Below are positions 8,533 to 16,522 of a stretch of 35,072 nt of DNA, one piece after another. Origin of the DNA: Methanobrevibacter sp. (GTDB taxonomy: Archaea; Methanobacteriota; Methanobacteria; Methanobacteriales; Methanobacteriaceae); the NCBI GenBank assembly GCA_024689425.1, contig JAILDN010000075.1, forward strand, positions 1 through 35,072. Direction: 5' to 3'. The notes under the pieces are model-generated. The model was not told the DNA's origin. It did no database searches and worked only from the letters and a program-made list of their open reading frames with translations. A program made the translations under genes and the position numbers. How positions within the stretch are numbered: position 1 is the stretch's first letter; each line of letters starts with the position of its first letter.

Positions 8533-9654
8533 TTAAATTTTGTTAATGTTATATTTACAATTCTTATTATTTATTATTTCAACAATTTTATTTTCTAAAT
8601 CGGTAATTGATTTATACTCATTTGAATCAATTAATTCCTCATCATTTTCAAAGATTATCTCATGAATCAAACCACCAATTACATCATCAAAACCACTTTC
8701 AAGTTCAAATAATACGGAATTTTTAGATTTAAATCCGCTTTCAACGACTTTATCCAAATCTCCATCAGTGATTCCTATTATGGGAATATTAAAACGATAT
8801 AAAATGTCTGATGCAACCAAAGTAGTATCATCCCCAATTGTTATTACAACCGAAAAATCTTTAAATTTGTAAACATCTTCACCAGCATGGTCTAAAAATC
8901 CAACTTTAAATTCATTTGATTTTTTATTTTCTAAAACTCTTGGTTTAACTTTAGATTTTCTTAAAAGGCCTGTTTTTACAATAGCTGAATTTAAATCAAC
9001 ATAGCCCAGTTTTTCAACACCATGTGGCTTTATAACTCCTCCAATTATCTCAACGATATGATTATCTTTTGAAACTAAAACTAATTTATCTGAAGTTGAT
9101 TTACCAATGACAACACCATTGACCATAATATTCTCATCTGGACTTACACCATGTATAATCCTTTGAGTTTCACTATCATTGTCGTTTTTAATATGGGTCT
9201 CATATACTTCCTCAGGAGTAACAATGTTTAAATTTAATTTACTGGCAAACTCCCCTGTTAACTCTGATTTAGAAGCCCAATTAATCACACTACCGTCATT
9301 TTCACCGGGCCTTTCAATTTGAATGATTGGAATATCGTTATTGGTTATTTTTTCTTTATAATGAGTATAAACTTTATATCCGAAAACTTGACCTGTCGTT
9401 GAGGACTTTCCATAATTTAAGAGAAAAATAATATCAACATTATCATCATGAAAAATTTTTAAAGAATCACTAGGGACCAGTTTCTTTGAGATATCTATAA
9501 TATCTTCTAGGGAATTGTCAATGACGGCAGTTCTACCCATTGTTCCGCCAAGCCTTACTGAAATATCCCCATATTCTTTAATTAAATTAATTAATTTTAA
9601 TGCATAACCGGAATCAATGATGTTTGGACCGTGAACCACTATTCCAATTTTCAT
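8533..9654 (-). CDS. DUF2117-like conserved archaeal protein
   Basis: 373 residues beginning MKIGIVVHGPNIIDSGYALK, which I associate with the DUF2117 family of methanogens; this is recognition from memory. The N-terminal third carries VRLGGTMGRTAVID and FLLNYGKSSTTGQVFG; the middle has IPIIQIERPGENDGSVINWA; the last third has FSVVITIGDDTTLVASDILYRFNIPIIGITDGD, which resembles nucleotide- or sugar-phosphate-binding Rossmann-type segments with a DD pair. No membrane segment or signal peptide. The ATG overlaps the nob1 stop by four bases (ATGA) and the stop is four bases before mmp2, so the three genes form one transcript. Function unknown; the shared operon suggests a core methanogen role. Confidence 0.7.
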   Translation of the reverse strand: MKIGIVVHGPNIIDSGYALKLINLIKEYGDISVRLGGTMGRTAVIDNSLEDIIDISKKLVPSDSLKIFHDDNVDIIFLLNYGKSSTTGQVFGYKVYTHYKEKITNNDIPIIQIERPGENDGSVINWASKSELTGEFASKLNLNIVTPEEVYETHIKNDNDSETQRIIHGVSPDENIMVNGVVIGKSTSDKLVLVSKDNHIVEIIGGVIKPHGVEKLGYVDLNSAIVKTGLLRKSKVKPRVLENKKSNEFKVGFLDHAGEDVYKFKDFSVVITIGDDTTLVASDILYRFNIPIIGITDGDLDKVVESGFKSKNSVLFELESGFDDVIGGLIHEIIFENDEELIDSNEYKSITDLENKIVEIINNKNCKYNINKI

Positions 9655-10157
9655 TCTTTCACCTTAATTCTTTTTTTAAATATCCTGGATCCACAAACAT
9701 CACAATCATCAAAAGGATAATTTTCCTCAAATTCTTTTTTGCAACCTTGACAAACTTTTTTCCAATTATATATTTCCTTGATTCCATCAGTTATAATACC
9801 AGAATAAGGAATATCCATTATTTTTAACGTATTTTGGATAGTATAATCATCACTAATTACCTTAACATCTTTTCCCTCATCTTTAAGCATTAATGCAAGA
9901 GCTATTATCTTTTTATCAGGCAGCGACAATCTTAAAATGTCACCAGATTTTGAGATGATTCTTTCAGTTTTTTCAAGGTATTCATCAGTTATATCCTGAA
10001 CTGTTAACTTTCCATCGTCAACTGCACTATCATATAACATTCTAGATTCGAAATCTTTTATTTCTGCAGTAATTTCTGGAACCGTATAGTTATTCTTTGA
10101 TGTTGGATGAAAACCGTTGATGAATGCTGATGCATCCAAAATATAAAAAATTTCCAT
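9651..10157 (-). CDS. nob1: Endoribonuclease Nob1 (PIN domain plus zinc ribbon)
   Basis: 168 residues. The PIN nuclease domain starts FYILDASAFINGF (D8) and has further acids at E28/E32, D81 and D103-D104 (VISDDYTIQN). A C-terminal zinc ribbon has C136-x2-C139 and C152-x2-C155. This arrangement is Nob1, which cuts the 3' end of pre-16S rRNA during small-subunit maturation. Length is typical of archaeal Nob1. It is the first gene of a minus-strand operon with the DUF2117-like gene and mmp2, overlapping the next gene by four bases. An AT-rich TATA-like stretch near 10185 would give a nearly leaderless transcript. Confidence 0.92.
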   Translation of the reverse strand: MEIFYILDASAFINGFHPTSKNNYTVPEITAEIKDFESRMLYDSAVDDGKLTVQDITDEYLEKTERIISKSGDILRLSLPDKKIIALALMLKDEGKDVKVISDDYTIQNTLKIMDIPYSGIITDGIKEIYNWKKVCQGCKKEFEENYPFDDCDVCGSRIFKKRIKVKE

Positions 10158-10383
10158 GAATCTATCTATGATTTAAAAATTAATAAAACTTTTTGAAAAA
10201 TTTCAGTGAAATTTCAATGAATATTAATTTAAATTGCACATAATTTTTATATAATATTAGATTAATGTTCAGATAATTTTCATAAATTTATTTAAATGTT
10301 AATAAAAATAATAATTATATGAAAATATTTCAATCATTAACAAAAACTTAGGAATATGTTAAAAACTAATGGCAGTGATGAAA
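10158..10383. promoter_or_regulatory. Divergent control region between nob1 and the regulator array, with overlapping palindromes
   Basis: About 225 bases without a gene. Minus strand: a TATA-like stretch centred near 10185 for nob1. Plus strand: TTTTTATATAAT (10246-10257) and a second AT-rich element near 10310-10320 for the regulators, implying a long leader. At 10200-10220 there are two tandem 11-base units, AAATTTCAGTG and AAATTTCAATG, which contain the palindromes ATTTCAGTGAAAT and TGAAATTTCA. This cluster sits next to the nob1 promoter and is a candidate operator. No RNA gene or small protein is apparent. Confidence 0.5.
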
Positions 10384-11175
10384 ATGATAATTGAAAGAAA
10401 CTATATTGATGAGGACATGATGTTTATTGTAAAATCAGAAATTAGGTTGAAAATACTAACTGAACTCAATAAACAACCCCAAAGTATTAAAGAAATTGTT
10501 AAAAAGACAAATATGGCTTATAGCAGCGTTTCAAATAATTTAAACAAAATGGAATATAAAAATCATGTAATTAAAGAAAACAGAATCTATGAATTGACAC
10601 CAATGACACAACTTTACTTCAACCAATTAATGGAATTCAAAAGAAGTGTCGATGTTGTAAAAAATTTTGATAAATTCTGGGACAAGCATGATTTAACATA
10701 CCTCAATGATGAATCAGTGAATAATATAACTGAATTGTATGGATCAGAACTGATAGAAACCAACCCTATTGATATTTACAAAACCCACAATAATGTAAAA
10801 AGTCAATTAAAAGCTTCTGAGAATGTTAAGGGAATATTACCCTATATTCATCCAGAATATCCGGAACTTTTCGAAAAAATTCTACAGAACAATGGGCGTA
10901 TAGAATTAATTATACAAAAAGATGTATACAAAATTATGTCAACACAAATTGATGCCAAGCTACGGCAAAAAAGTATAAAAAATGGTAATTTAAAAATACA
11001 TATTTTAACAAATAATGTTGATATATACTTACTAATTTGTGATAAAAAAATGAACTTAGGATTATTTAAAAACGACGGAAGTTATGACCAAAATAGAATA
11101 TTGAACTCAGACACCAAAGAATCATTACATTGGGCAAAAAATCTATTTGAAACAATAAAACAAAGCGTGATTTAA
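10384..11175 (+). CDS. Winged-helix regulator, FilR1/DUF1724 type (first of three)
   Basis: 263 residues if the ATG at 10384 is used; ATGs at 10369 and 10378 are also in frame. The 10384 start is chosen because AGTGAT lies four bases before it, the same spacing as at the next two genes. Residues about 15-75 form a winged helix: SEIRLKILTELNKQPQSIKEI, recognition segment AYSSVSNNLNKMEYKNHV, wing IKENRIYELT. The C-terminal part (YIHPEYPELFEKILQNNGRIELIIQKDVY, then LGLFKNDGSYDQNRILNSD...LHWAKNLFETI) fits the DUF1724/FilR1 effector domain of methanogen regulators. Effector unknown. It starts a run of three regulators with stop-start junctions. Confidence 0.88.
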   Translation: MIIERNYIDEDMMFIVKSEIRLKILTELNKQPQSIKEIVKKTNMAYSSVSNNLNKMEYKNHVIKENRIYELTPMTQLYFNQLMEFKRSVDVVKNFDKFWDKHDLTYLNDESVNNITELYGSELIETNPIDIYKTHNNVKSQLKASENVKGILPYIHPEYPELFEKILQNNGRIELIIQKDVYKIMSTQIDAKLRQKSIKNGNLKIHILTNNVDIYLLICDKKMNLGLFKNDGSYDQNRILNSDTKESLHWAKNLFETIKQSVI

Positions 11176-11973
11176 ATGACAACTGCAATAAAAGAGAACA
11201 ATGAATTCAAAAATGTGAAATATCTATTAACTTCCTCAATGCGAACTTTAATTCTTGTAGTACTTTATAATGAAAGAAAAAATCTAAATGAGATAAGAAA
11301 TGAATTAAAAAAACCTTCTGCAACAATATTACATGGTTTGAAAGAATTGGAAGACAATAATTTAATTAAAAAAGAAAGAAAGTACTATTCATTAACATCT
11401 AATGGTTATTTATTAGCTACTAATGTCATTAAATTGATAAATAACTGGTATTCGATCGAGACCAACAAAATTTTTTGGAATAACCACGAATTAAGTGGGA
11501 TACGAAAAGAATTTCTGAATAAGTTATATTTATTAAAAGATGTGGAATTCGTTTCTTCAACAACGAGCGACTTATCTAATGCTTTTAATACATATATGAC
11601 TTTAATTTCATCGGCAAAAAAACTGACAATAATACTGCCAATATACTCAGAAAACCATTTTAAATATTTTATTGACCTATTGAAATCCAATCATTTAAAA
11701 CATCTCCGAATACTAGTCAATACACAAATACTGAAATCAATGCAAGGAAGCAGATATATAAAAAAATCACTCCTCGAAAATGAGAAAGTTGAAATAATTG
11801 AAAGTGATGAAAATCTAAAATTATTTTTAACATACTCAGAAGATTTCATGACATTGACCTTATTTTTCAAAGATGGACATTATGATGATTCCCAGATTAT
11901 CATAGGTAAAAATAAAAATGCATTAAAATGGGCTGAAGAATTATTCAGAAGTTATAATGGATATGGTGATTAA
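11176..11973 (+). CDS. Winged-helix regulator, FilR1/DUF1724 type (second of three)
   Basis: 265 residues. N-terminal winged helix: SSMRTLILVVLYNERKNLNEI, then KPSATILHGLKELEDNNLIK and wing KKERKYYSLTSNGY (about 14-75). The C-terminal domain ends LTLFFKDGHYDDSQIIIGKNKNALKWAEELFRSY, parallel to the first regulator, which ends with the same G.FK.DG.YD..QI...N.....WA..LF pattern. The two are therefore paralogues of the FilR1/DUF1724 family, although quite diverged in between. The ATG directly follows the stop codon of the first gene, and the binding site GTGAT is inside the preceding coding end, so the genes are translationally coupled. DNA target and ligand unknown. Confidence 0.88.
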   Translation: MTTAIKENNEFKNVKYLLTSSMRTLILVVLYNERKNLNEIRNELKKPSATILHGLKELEDNNLIKKERKYYSLTSNGYLLATNVIKLINNWYSIETNKIFWNNHELSGIRKEFLNKLYLLKDVEFVSSTTSDLSNAFNTYMTLISSAKKLTIILPIYSENHFKYFIDLLKSNHLKHLRILVNTQILKSMQGSRYIKKSLLENEKVEIIESDENLKLFLTYSEDFMTLTLFFKDGHYDDSQIIIGKNKNALKWAEELFRSYNGYGD

Positions 11974-12264
11974 ATGAACAGTAATTTAACAAGCAATAAT
12001 GCACTGAAATATTTGCTTTTAGGAAAAAAAGGAGGAAAAACCAGTGCCAAAATCATAGAAAAAATACTTATAAGACCATATAACCCAAATCAATTAGCAA
12101 AAATATTAAATTTGAGTTACAATACGGTACAATACCATTTTAGAATAATGCAAAAATATGATTTAATTGAAAAGACCTCTAGTGGATATGGATCAATATA
12201 CGAAGCTACACCAAAGCTAATCAAAGAAAGTGAAAACTTCTATGAATTACAAAAATTAATATAA
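11974..12264 (+). CDS. Small winged-helix DNA-binding protein (third of three)
   Basis: 96 residues, a stand-alone ArsR-like winged helix. After a short N-terminus come GKTSAKIIEKILIRPYNPNQL, the recognition segment LAKILNLSYNTVQYHFRIMQKYDLIE and a wing SGYGSIYEATPKLI. It has no effector domain and no metal-binding cysteines, so it is not a classical metal sensor. The ATG follows directly after the stop of the second regulator, with GGTGAT in the coding end as ribosome binding site, so all three are one operon. It could act as a partner or antagonist of the two full-length regulators (inference). Confidence 0.85.
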   Translation: MNSNLTSNNALKYLLLGKKGGKTSAKIIEKILIRPYNPNQLAKILNLSYNTVQYHFRIMQKYDLIEKTSSGYGSIYEATPKLIKESENFYELQKLI

Positions 12265-12307
12265 AACTAAGTAAAATATTAATTTAGAAAGCAAATTTGG
12301 TGAACGT

Positions 12308-12811
12308 ATGGAAAGTCAAAGCACAAAAGAACATAAACAGGAATCTTCAGACAATATAAATTGTGGAATTATCACATTAAGTGACAGTAGAAGCAAAAAA
12401 GAAGATTTATCTGGAGATTTTCTTGAAAATGAGATAAAAAAAAGATATAACTTAACATCTAGAACAATTATAAAAGATGAAAAAAATGAGTTAATCAATG
12501 CAATTGAAGAAATGATTGAAGAAAATGTTGATGTTATCTTAACTACCGGTGGAACAGGCCTTGATGAAAGGGACATCACTGTTGAAACTGTTGAGGATTT
12601 ATTTGATAAAAAAATGGATGGTTTTGGAGAAATTTTCAGATATCAATCATTTTTAGAAATTGGATCAGGGGCCCTTATCTCACGTGCTACTGCTGGCGTT
12701 TATAAAAAATGTTGCATATTTTCCATGCCCGGTTCATTAAATGCTGTAAAAACCGCAGCTAACATAATAATTGATGAACTACCACATATTGTTCATCATG
12801 CACAAAAATAA
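12308..12811 (+). CDS. moaB: MoaB/MogA-type molybdopterin adenylyltransferase
   Basis: 167 residues. A charged, probably disordered N-terminus (about 1-16) precedes the MoCF domain. CGIITLSDSRSKKEDLSGDFL (about 19-39), VDVILTTGGTGLDERDITVE (about 74-93) and FSMPGSLNAVKTA (138-150) are the motifs of MoaB/MogA enzymes that adenylate molybdopterin before metal insertion. Methanogens need the tungsten or molybdenum pterin cofactor for formylmethanofuran dehydrogenase, which fits. The start ATG has GGTGA about five bases upstream. It follows the regulator array by 43 bases on the same strand and may be co-transcribed. A hairpin with a T-run follows the stop codon. Confidence 0.92.
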   Translation: MESQSTKEHKQESSDNINCGIITLSDSRSKKEDLSGDFLENEIKKRYNLTSRTIIKDEKNELINAIEEMIEENVDVILTTGGTGLDERDITVETVEDLFDKKMDGFGEIFRYQSFLEIGSGALISRATAGVYKKCCIFSMPGSLNAVKTAANIIIDELPHIVHHAQK

Positions 12812-12818
12812 AAATTAT

Positions 12819-12849
12819 TGATGGATTAATACCCATCATTCTTTTTTTT
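12819..12849 (+). terminator. Hairpin plus T-run after moaB
   Basis: Arms TGATGG (12819-12824) and CCATCA (12833-12838) are exactly complementary around an eight-base loop and are followed by TTCTTTTTTTT. It lies between the convergent ends of moaB and pyrE; the T-run serves the plus-strand gene. Confidence 0.65.
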
Positions 12850-13369
12850 AAAATTCATCTACAGAAATTAAAGGTTCTAAAGTAATACCTTCCTTATTAA
12901 ACTCATCAATAGCTCCTTCTTGCCTGTCAACGACAACAAAAGCCCTAGTTACATTACCCCCATTCTCTTTAATAGCTTTAATAGCTTTAATTAAAGATCC
13001 ACCAGTTGTAGTAACATCTTCGACAACAATTACATTATCGCCAGAGTTCAATTCACCTTCAATTAATTTAGAAGTACCATAACCTTTCTTTTCTTTTCTA
13101 ATCATTAATAATGGAATTTTACTTTCAAGAGAAACTGCTGTAGCAATTGGAACTGCACCTAAAGCAGGTCCCGCTACTTTATCAACACCATCATCAGCTA
13201 TTTTTTCAGTGATTAATTTAGCTATTGTGGATAGAATTTCAGGTTCTGTAATAGCCTTTTTCATATTAATATAATAATCACTTTTTTTACCTGAAGATAA
13301 TGTGAAATCCCCTTTAAGAAAAACTTCATTTTCTTTTAATAAGTCAATCAAATATTCTTTAGAAGTCAT
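12848..13369 (-). CDS. pyrE: Orotate phosphoribosyltransferase
   Basis: 173 residues. It joins orotate to PRPP to give orotidine 5'-phosphate in pyrimidine synthesis. The PRPP-binding loop is [18 protein letters not shown] (about 112-129). [18 protein letters not shown] (22-39), [16 protein letters not shown] (65-80) and the lysine-rich flexible loop [15 protein letters not shown] (91-105) are also typical. Length is normal for archaeal PyrE. Its ATG overlaps the stop codon of the PRC-barrel gene by one base (TAATG), indicating coupled translation. No strong ribosome binding site is visible, consistent with re-initiation. Confidence 0.95.
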   Translation of the reverse strand: MTSKEYLIDLLKENEVFLKGDFTLSSGKKSDYYINMKKAITEPEILSTIAKLITEKIADDGVDKVAGPALGAVPIATAVSLESKIPLLMIRKEKKGYGTSKLIEGELNSGDNVIVVEDVTTTGGSLIKAIKAIKENGGNVTRAFVVVDRQEGAIDEFNKEGITLEPLISVDEF

Positions 13370-13596
13370 TAAATATCATCATCGCTTTTAAGTAAAACTT
13401 TATCCCCGATAGTTTTTACGAGTTCCACTGGCACGACATTTTCGCTATCACGAATTTGTTCTGAGAATCCGGTTTTTTTAATTACTAAATCAGTGATTTC
13501 AAAAGTTTCTTCATCAAAGATTACTTCATAAACTTTACCGATGATTTTGACATCGCTACTAAGAACTTCTTTACCAACTAATTCTTTAACTCTCAT
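13369..13596 (-). CDS. PRC-barrel domain protein
   Basis: 75 residues from ATG 13596; an upstream GTG overlaps the ribosome binding site AGGTGA and is less likely. [39 protein letters not shown] is a PRC-barrel: a conserved K.L.GK.V....G..IG.V.D...D pattern with alternating beta strands. PRC-barrel proteins occur in photosystem reaction centres and in RNA-processing proteins; small archaeal ones are uncharacterised. It sits between the 880-residue ATP-grasp fusion and pyrE and overlaps pyrE by one base. A second PRC-barrel protein occurs at 32044-32313. Confidence 0.88.
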   Translation of the reverse strand: MRVKELVGKEVLSSDVKIIGKVYEVIFDEETFEITDLVIKKTGFSEQIRDSENVVPVELVKTIGDKVLLKSDDDI

Positions 13597-13640
13597 AATT
13601 GTCACCTTTGATTTAAATATATAATATTAGTTTTAACTCT

Positions 13641-16283
13641 TCAATTTAATATACATTTACTTTCGTCATTTTTCATGTCATGGAAAAATTCCAAATTCTT
13701 ATCATCGAAGTCAATTACATGAATCATATCATACAATTCGTCAGTTAAAGAATCATCAATTTCAAGCAACTTATTAGGATAATCCTTAATTAAATCTTTA
13801 TTAAACTCTAAACGATTATCATTTTCAAACAATGCCCCATAGTAAATGTCCGCTTCAACTAAATCTTGGAACATATGACTTCCAAAAGATAATTCCGGAA
13901 CATAACCCACTTCACTATAAGACTCCTCCAAAATAGCTGAAAATTGACTGATATCTGCAAAAACAACAGGAATTCCCAACTCAGGTGATGATGTACCTAT
14001 TCTTCCAGGGACAATTAACATTGATTTTTTGTTGTTCGCCTTACAATAAGCATTTATTTCTCCGATTATTCTAGCTACTGAACTTTTTTTATTATACGGA
14101 TATTCATAATACTTATGAGGGTTAACATAAACTAAAGTTTCTATATTTTCGCTTCTTGAACGACCCATTGAAGAATTTTTAATAAGGAAATAAGTTTCTC
14201 CCTTATCTTTTGGAATTTCAATGACTTCATTTGTTGTTGAAATTTGAAGTGGTCTGCATTGAAGTAAATTAATTACAAAAGATTTATCCGGACCCACATT
14301 AATTGTATATTCTACATCTACAGGATACTCATAAGCTTTTTCCAACGTTTTAAGCAAATCTTTCATCATTAAAGTGAACTCATCATTATTAACAATACCG
14401 TTACAATTTACAAAAACGACTTCCCTTCTTTGGCCCCTTTCACGCAATCTTCTTTCAGCTTCACGGTCATGCTCTATTACAAAACGCTTTGCGTATTTCG
14501 GAAGTACCTCCAAACCTTCATCAACGGGGATATCATGAATTGAAATATTTTTAAGGTCTAAAACATCTAATGAATGTTGTGAATATCTATGTCTATCTTT
14601 AACATTTTGCAAGGTATTTGCTTTTGGTCTATCCAAATTAATAATTCTCGGATAATCATTTTCAGTCCTGTCAACGGCTTTTGTTCCAAGGCCCATTACA
14701 AGTCTTAACATTCCTGCATCATGTTTCATGTCCGGTGAAGGCAAATAAGAACTGTATGAAAATCCAACACCAGCCATTGTTGGGAAGAAATAGTCTCCGC
14801 AATATGATCCTGAAACTCTTTGAACAAGCAACGCCATTTGTTCATCATTTTTATCTAAACCATTTAACAGCCTATATTCCAAAGCGGAAATATTCATCAT
14901 ACTTGAATAGACTGTTTTAACCGCTTCTTCAAAGGCTTCGAGCCTATCTTCCAGTGATCCCTGATTAACACAAAAAACTGACTCGTATTTTCCGGCAAAA
15001 GCATTACCAAAACCATCTTCCAAAAGACTACTAGAACGAACAATAATCGGACTTTGACCAAAATAATCTAAAACCCTTCTGAATTCATTTTTAATATCGT
15101 CTGGAAATACTCCATTCTTTAAACCTTCTTCTAACTCTTTACCTGCTTCATAATATCCTTCATCAGTTCTTTGTTTTACACGGATATTCCATAAGTCATT
15201 TGATACAATATATGTGTAAAATAAATCAGATCCAATATAAAAGGAATCGTCAGGTTCAAAGTAATTATGTATATCTGGACGGTCTTTTTCAATTATTTTA
15301 CGGGCCAAGAGCATACCACAGGCTTTTCCACCAATCATTCCACTTCCAACTAAACGATTGTAGATGCTAATGTAGTCATCATAATCAAAGTATTGTTTGA
15401 TTTTCTCGCTAACTTTTTCATCCTTTGCCATCATCATGCTGCACATTAAATCACATCTATCTGACACATCGACTCCATTTTGACGAAGCAACTCTGTAGC
15501 AGTGAAAAAGCGCTCCCAACTATCTGTATTTTGCTCGTTATTATAAGCAGATGCAGAATTAATTACTTGGTAAAATTTTGAAACTTCCATGCCGTCAGTT
15601 AATGTTGTGACATCACCAGTTTCCGGGTCATATTTATGGCCTAAAAACATTGTTTGTGAATATCTATTCCAAACTTTTAAAGGATGAATATATACCTCAT
15701 TTTTATTTGAGTAAACATCTAAAAACAGTTGTGTGGTCTCCCTAATTTTTGCAATTGATTCAAAAGAGTGTTTTCCACGAATAACTGGGAAAAATGCTAC
15801 AGTATCAAGTATAAATAAATAAGGACATGTAACTCTAAAGAAATTGCCCATCATTAAATCAGTTGCCCATGCAGATTGCAAATCAGAAAGGCAATCAAAA
15901 ACATAAAATGCATCGTAACCTTCTTTTGTAATAATGTTGTGAACTTCTAAAGTAAAAGATTCGAACTGTTCCATAGGATCTACTTTATAGATTTTGATTC
16001 CATTTCTCTCTATCATTGCAAATTCATTATCAGGATTATTCCTTTCAGCTTCAAGTTCTTCAAAATCCTCATCGCACATTGGAATTAATGGCTCATGTTG
16101 CCCAAAATTAATATAAATTAAATTTCTTCCATCTTCTAAAGCTTGTTTTACATAAGGATTAACAAAATAAGAAAATTCATCAAGATTAGAAACTTGCCAG
16201 ACCACATTATCTCCTAAACGGATATTATCTAAAGTTTCATCAAGTTGTTCTATACCGGATTTCACTCTTTCAAATGCAACCAT
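13641..16283 (-). CDS. Pseudo-KaiC plus PEP-synthase-type ATP-grasp fusion protein
   Basis: 880 residues, not a complete PEP synthase. Residues 1-230 resemble a KaiC/RecA-type domain (VKSGIEQLDETLDNIRLGDNVVWQVSN), but the Walker A GxxGxGKT is absent, so nucleotide binding there is unlikely. Residues about 315-680 are the PPDK/PEP-synthase N-terminal ATP-grasp domain: GSGMIGGKACGMLLARKI (314-330), PIIVRSSSLLEDGFGNAFAG (412-431), LVQRVSGS (486-493), and LLQCRPLQ (673-680). Residues 690-880 have SMLIVPGRIGTSSPELGIPV and SFGSHMFQDLVEADIYY, a C-terminal segment seen in other PEP-synthase-like proteins. The swivelling phosphohistidine domain (TSH motif) and PEP-binding barrel are missing. It may phosphorylate or adenylate another substrate. 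It lies upstream of a PRC-barrel gene and pyrE. Confidence 0.85.
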   Translation of the reverse strand: MVAFERVKSGIEQLDETLDNIRLGDNVVWQVSNLDEFSYFVNPYVKQALEDGRNLIYINFGQHEPLIPMCDEDFEELEAERNNPDNEFAMIERNGIKIYKVDPMEQFESFTLEVHNIITKEGYDAFYVFDCLSDLQSAWATDLMMGNFFRVTCPYLFILDTVAFFPVIRGKHSFESIAKIRETTQLFLDVYSNKNEVYIHPLKVWNRYSQTMFLGHKYDPETGDVTTLTDGMEVSKFYQVINSASAYNNEQNTDSWERFFTATELLRQNGVDVSDRCDLMCSMMMAKDEKVSEKIKQYFDYDDYISIYNRLVGSGMIGGKACGMLLARKIIEKDRPDIHNYFEPDDSFYIGSDLFYTYIVSNDLWNIRVKQRTDEGYYEAGKELEEGLKNGVFPDDIKNEFRRVLDYFGQSPIIVRSSSLLEDGFGNAFAGKYESVFCVNQGSLEDRLEAFEEAVKTVYSSMMNISALEYRLLNGLDKNDEQMALLVQRVSGSYCGDYFFPTMAGVGFSYSSYLPSPDMKHDAGMLRLVMGLGTKAVDRTENDYPRIINLDRPKANTLQNVKDRHRYSQHSLDVLDLKNISIHDIPVDEGLEVLPKYAKRFVIEHDREAERRLRERGQRREVVFVNCNGIVNNDEFTLMMKDLLKTLEKAYEYPVDVEYTINVGPDKSFVINLLQCRPLQISTTNEVIEIPKDKGETYFLIKNSSMGRSRSENIETLVYVNPHKYYEYPYNKKSSVARIIGEINAYCKANNKKSMLIVPGRIGTSSPELGIPVVFADISQFSAILEESYSEVGYVPELSFGSHMFQDLVEADIYYGALFENDNRLEFNKDLIKDYPNKLLEIDDSLTDELYDMIHVIDFDDKNLEFFHDMKNDESKCILN

Positions 16284-16522
16284 AAAAACACCATCATTCA
16301 GTTTTTAGTAAAAAACATTAGTTATTTTGCAGATTTGTTCAATATAATATTAAAAGTTAATTACCGTCGGAAAATGAACAGACAACTAAAAATATAAAAA
16401 AATTAATAATGAATATAATACATTAGTCATATTTGATTAAAAATATTAATCAAATTAAATTATTTGAAATAAATCACTGTTTAAAAAAATTTTGAATTCA
16501 GTCGGAAAAAGTGAACGAATTA
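16284..16522. promoter_or_regulatory. Intergenic region with promoter, perfect inverted repeat and a spaced direct repeat
   Basis: 239 bases without a gene. Minus-strand TATA for the 880-residue gene: CTTTTAATATTATATT (16341-16356), predicted start near 16323. Immediately upstream of it is GTCGGAAAATGAAC (16366-16379); a near copy, GTCGGAAAAAGTGAAC, occurs at 16501-16516, just beyond the cbiZ stop codon. Between them ATTTGATTAA (16431-16440) and TTAATCAAAT (16446-16455) form a perfect 10-base inverted repeat with a five-base loop. The GC-containing repeats stand out in very AT-rich DNA. They may be activator sites; I cannot name the protein. Confidence 0.5.

Noticed and set aside
13641-16283. 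Calling the 880-residue protein PEP synthase
   Set aside because: Only the ATP-grasp part matches. The phosphohistidine and PEP-binding domains are missing.
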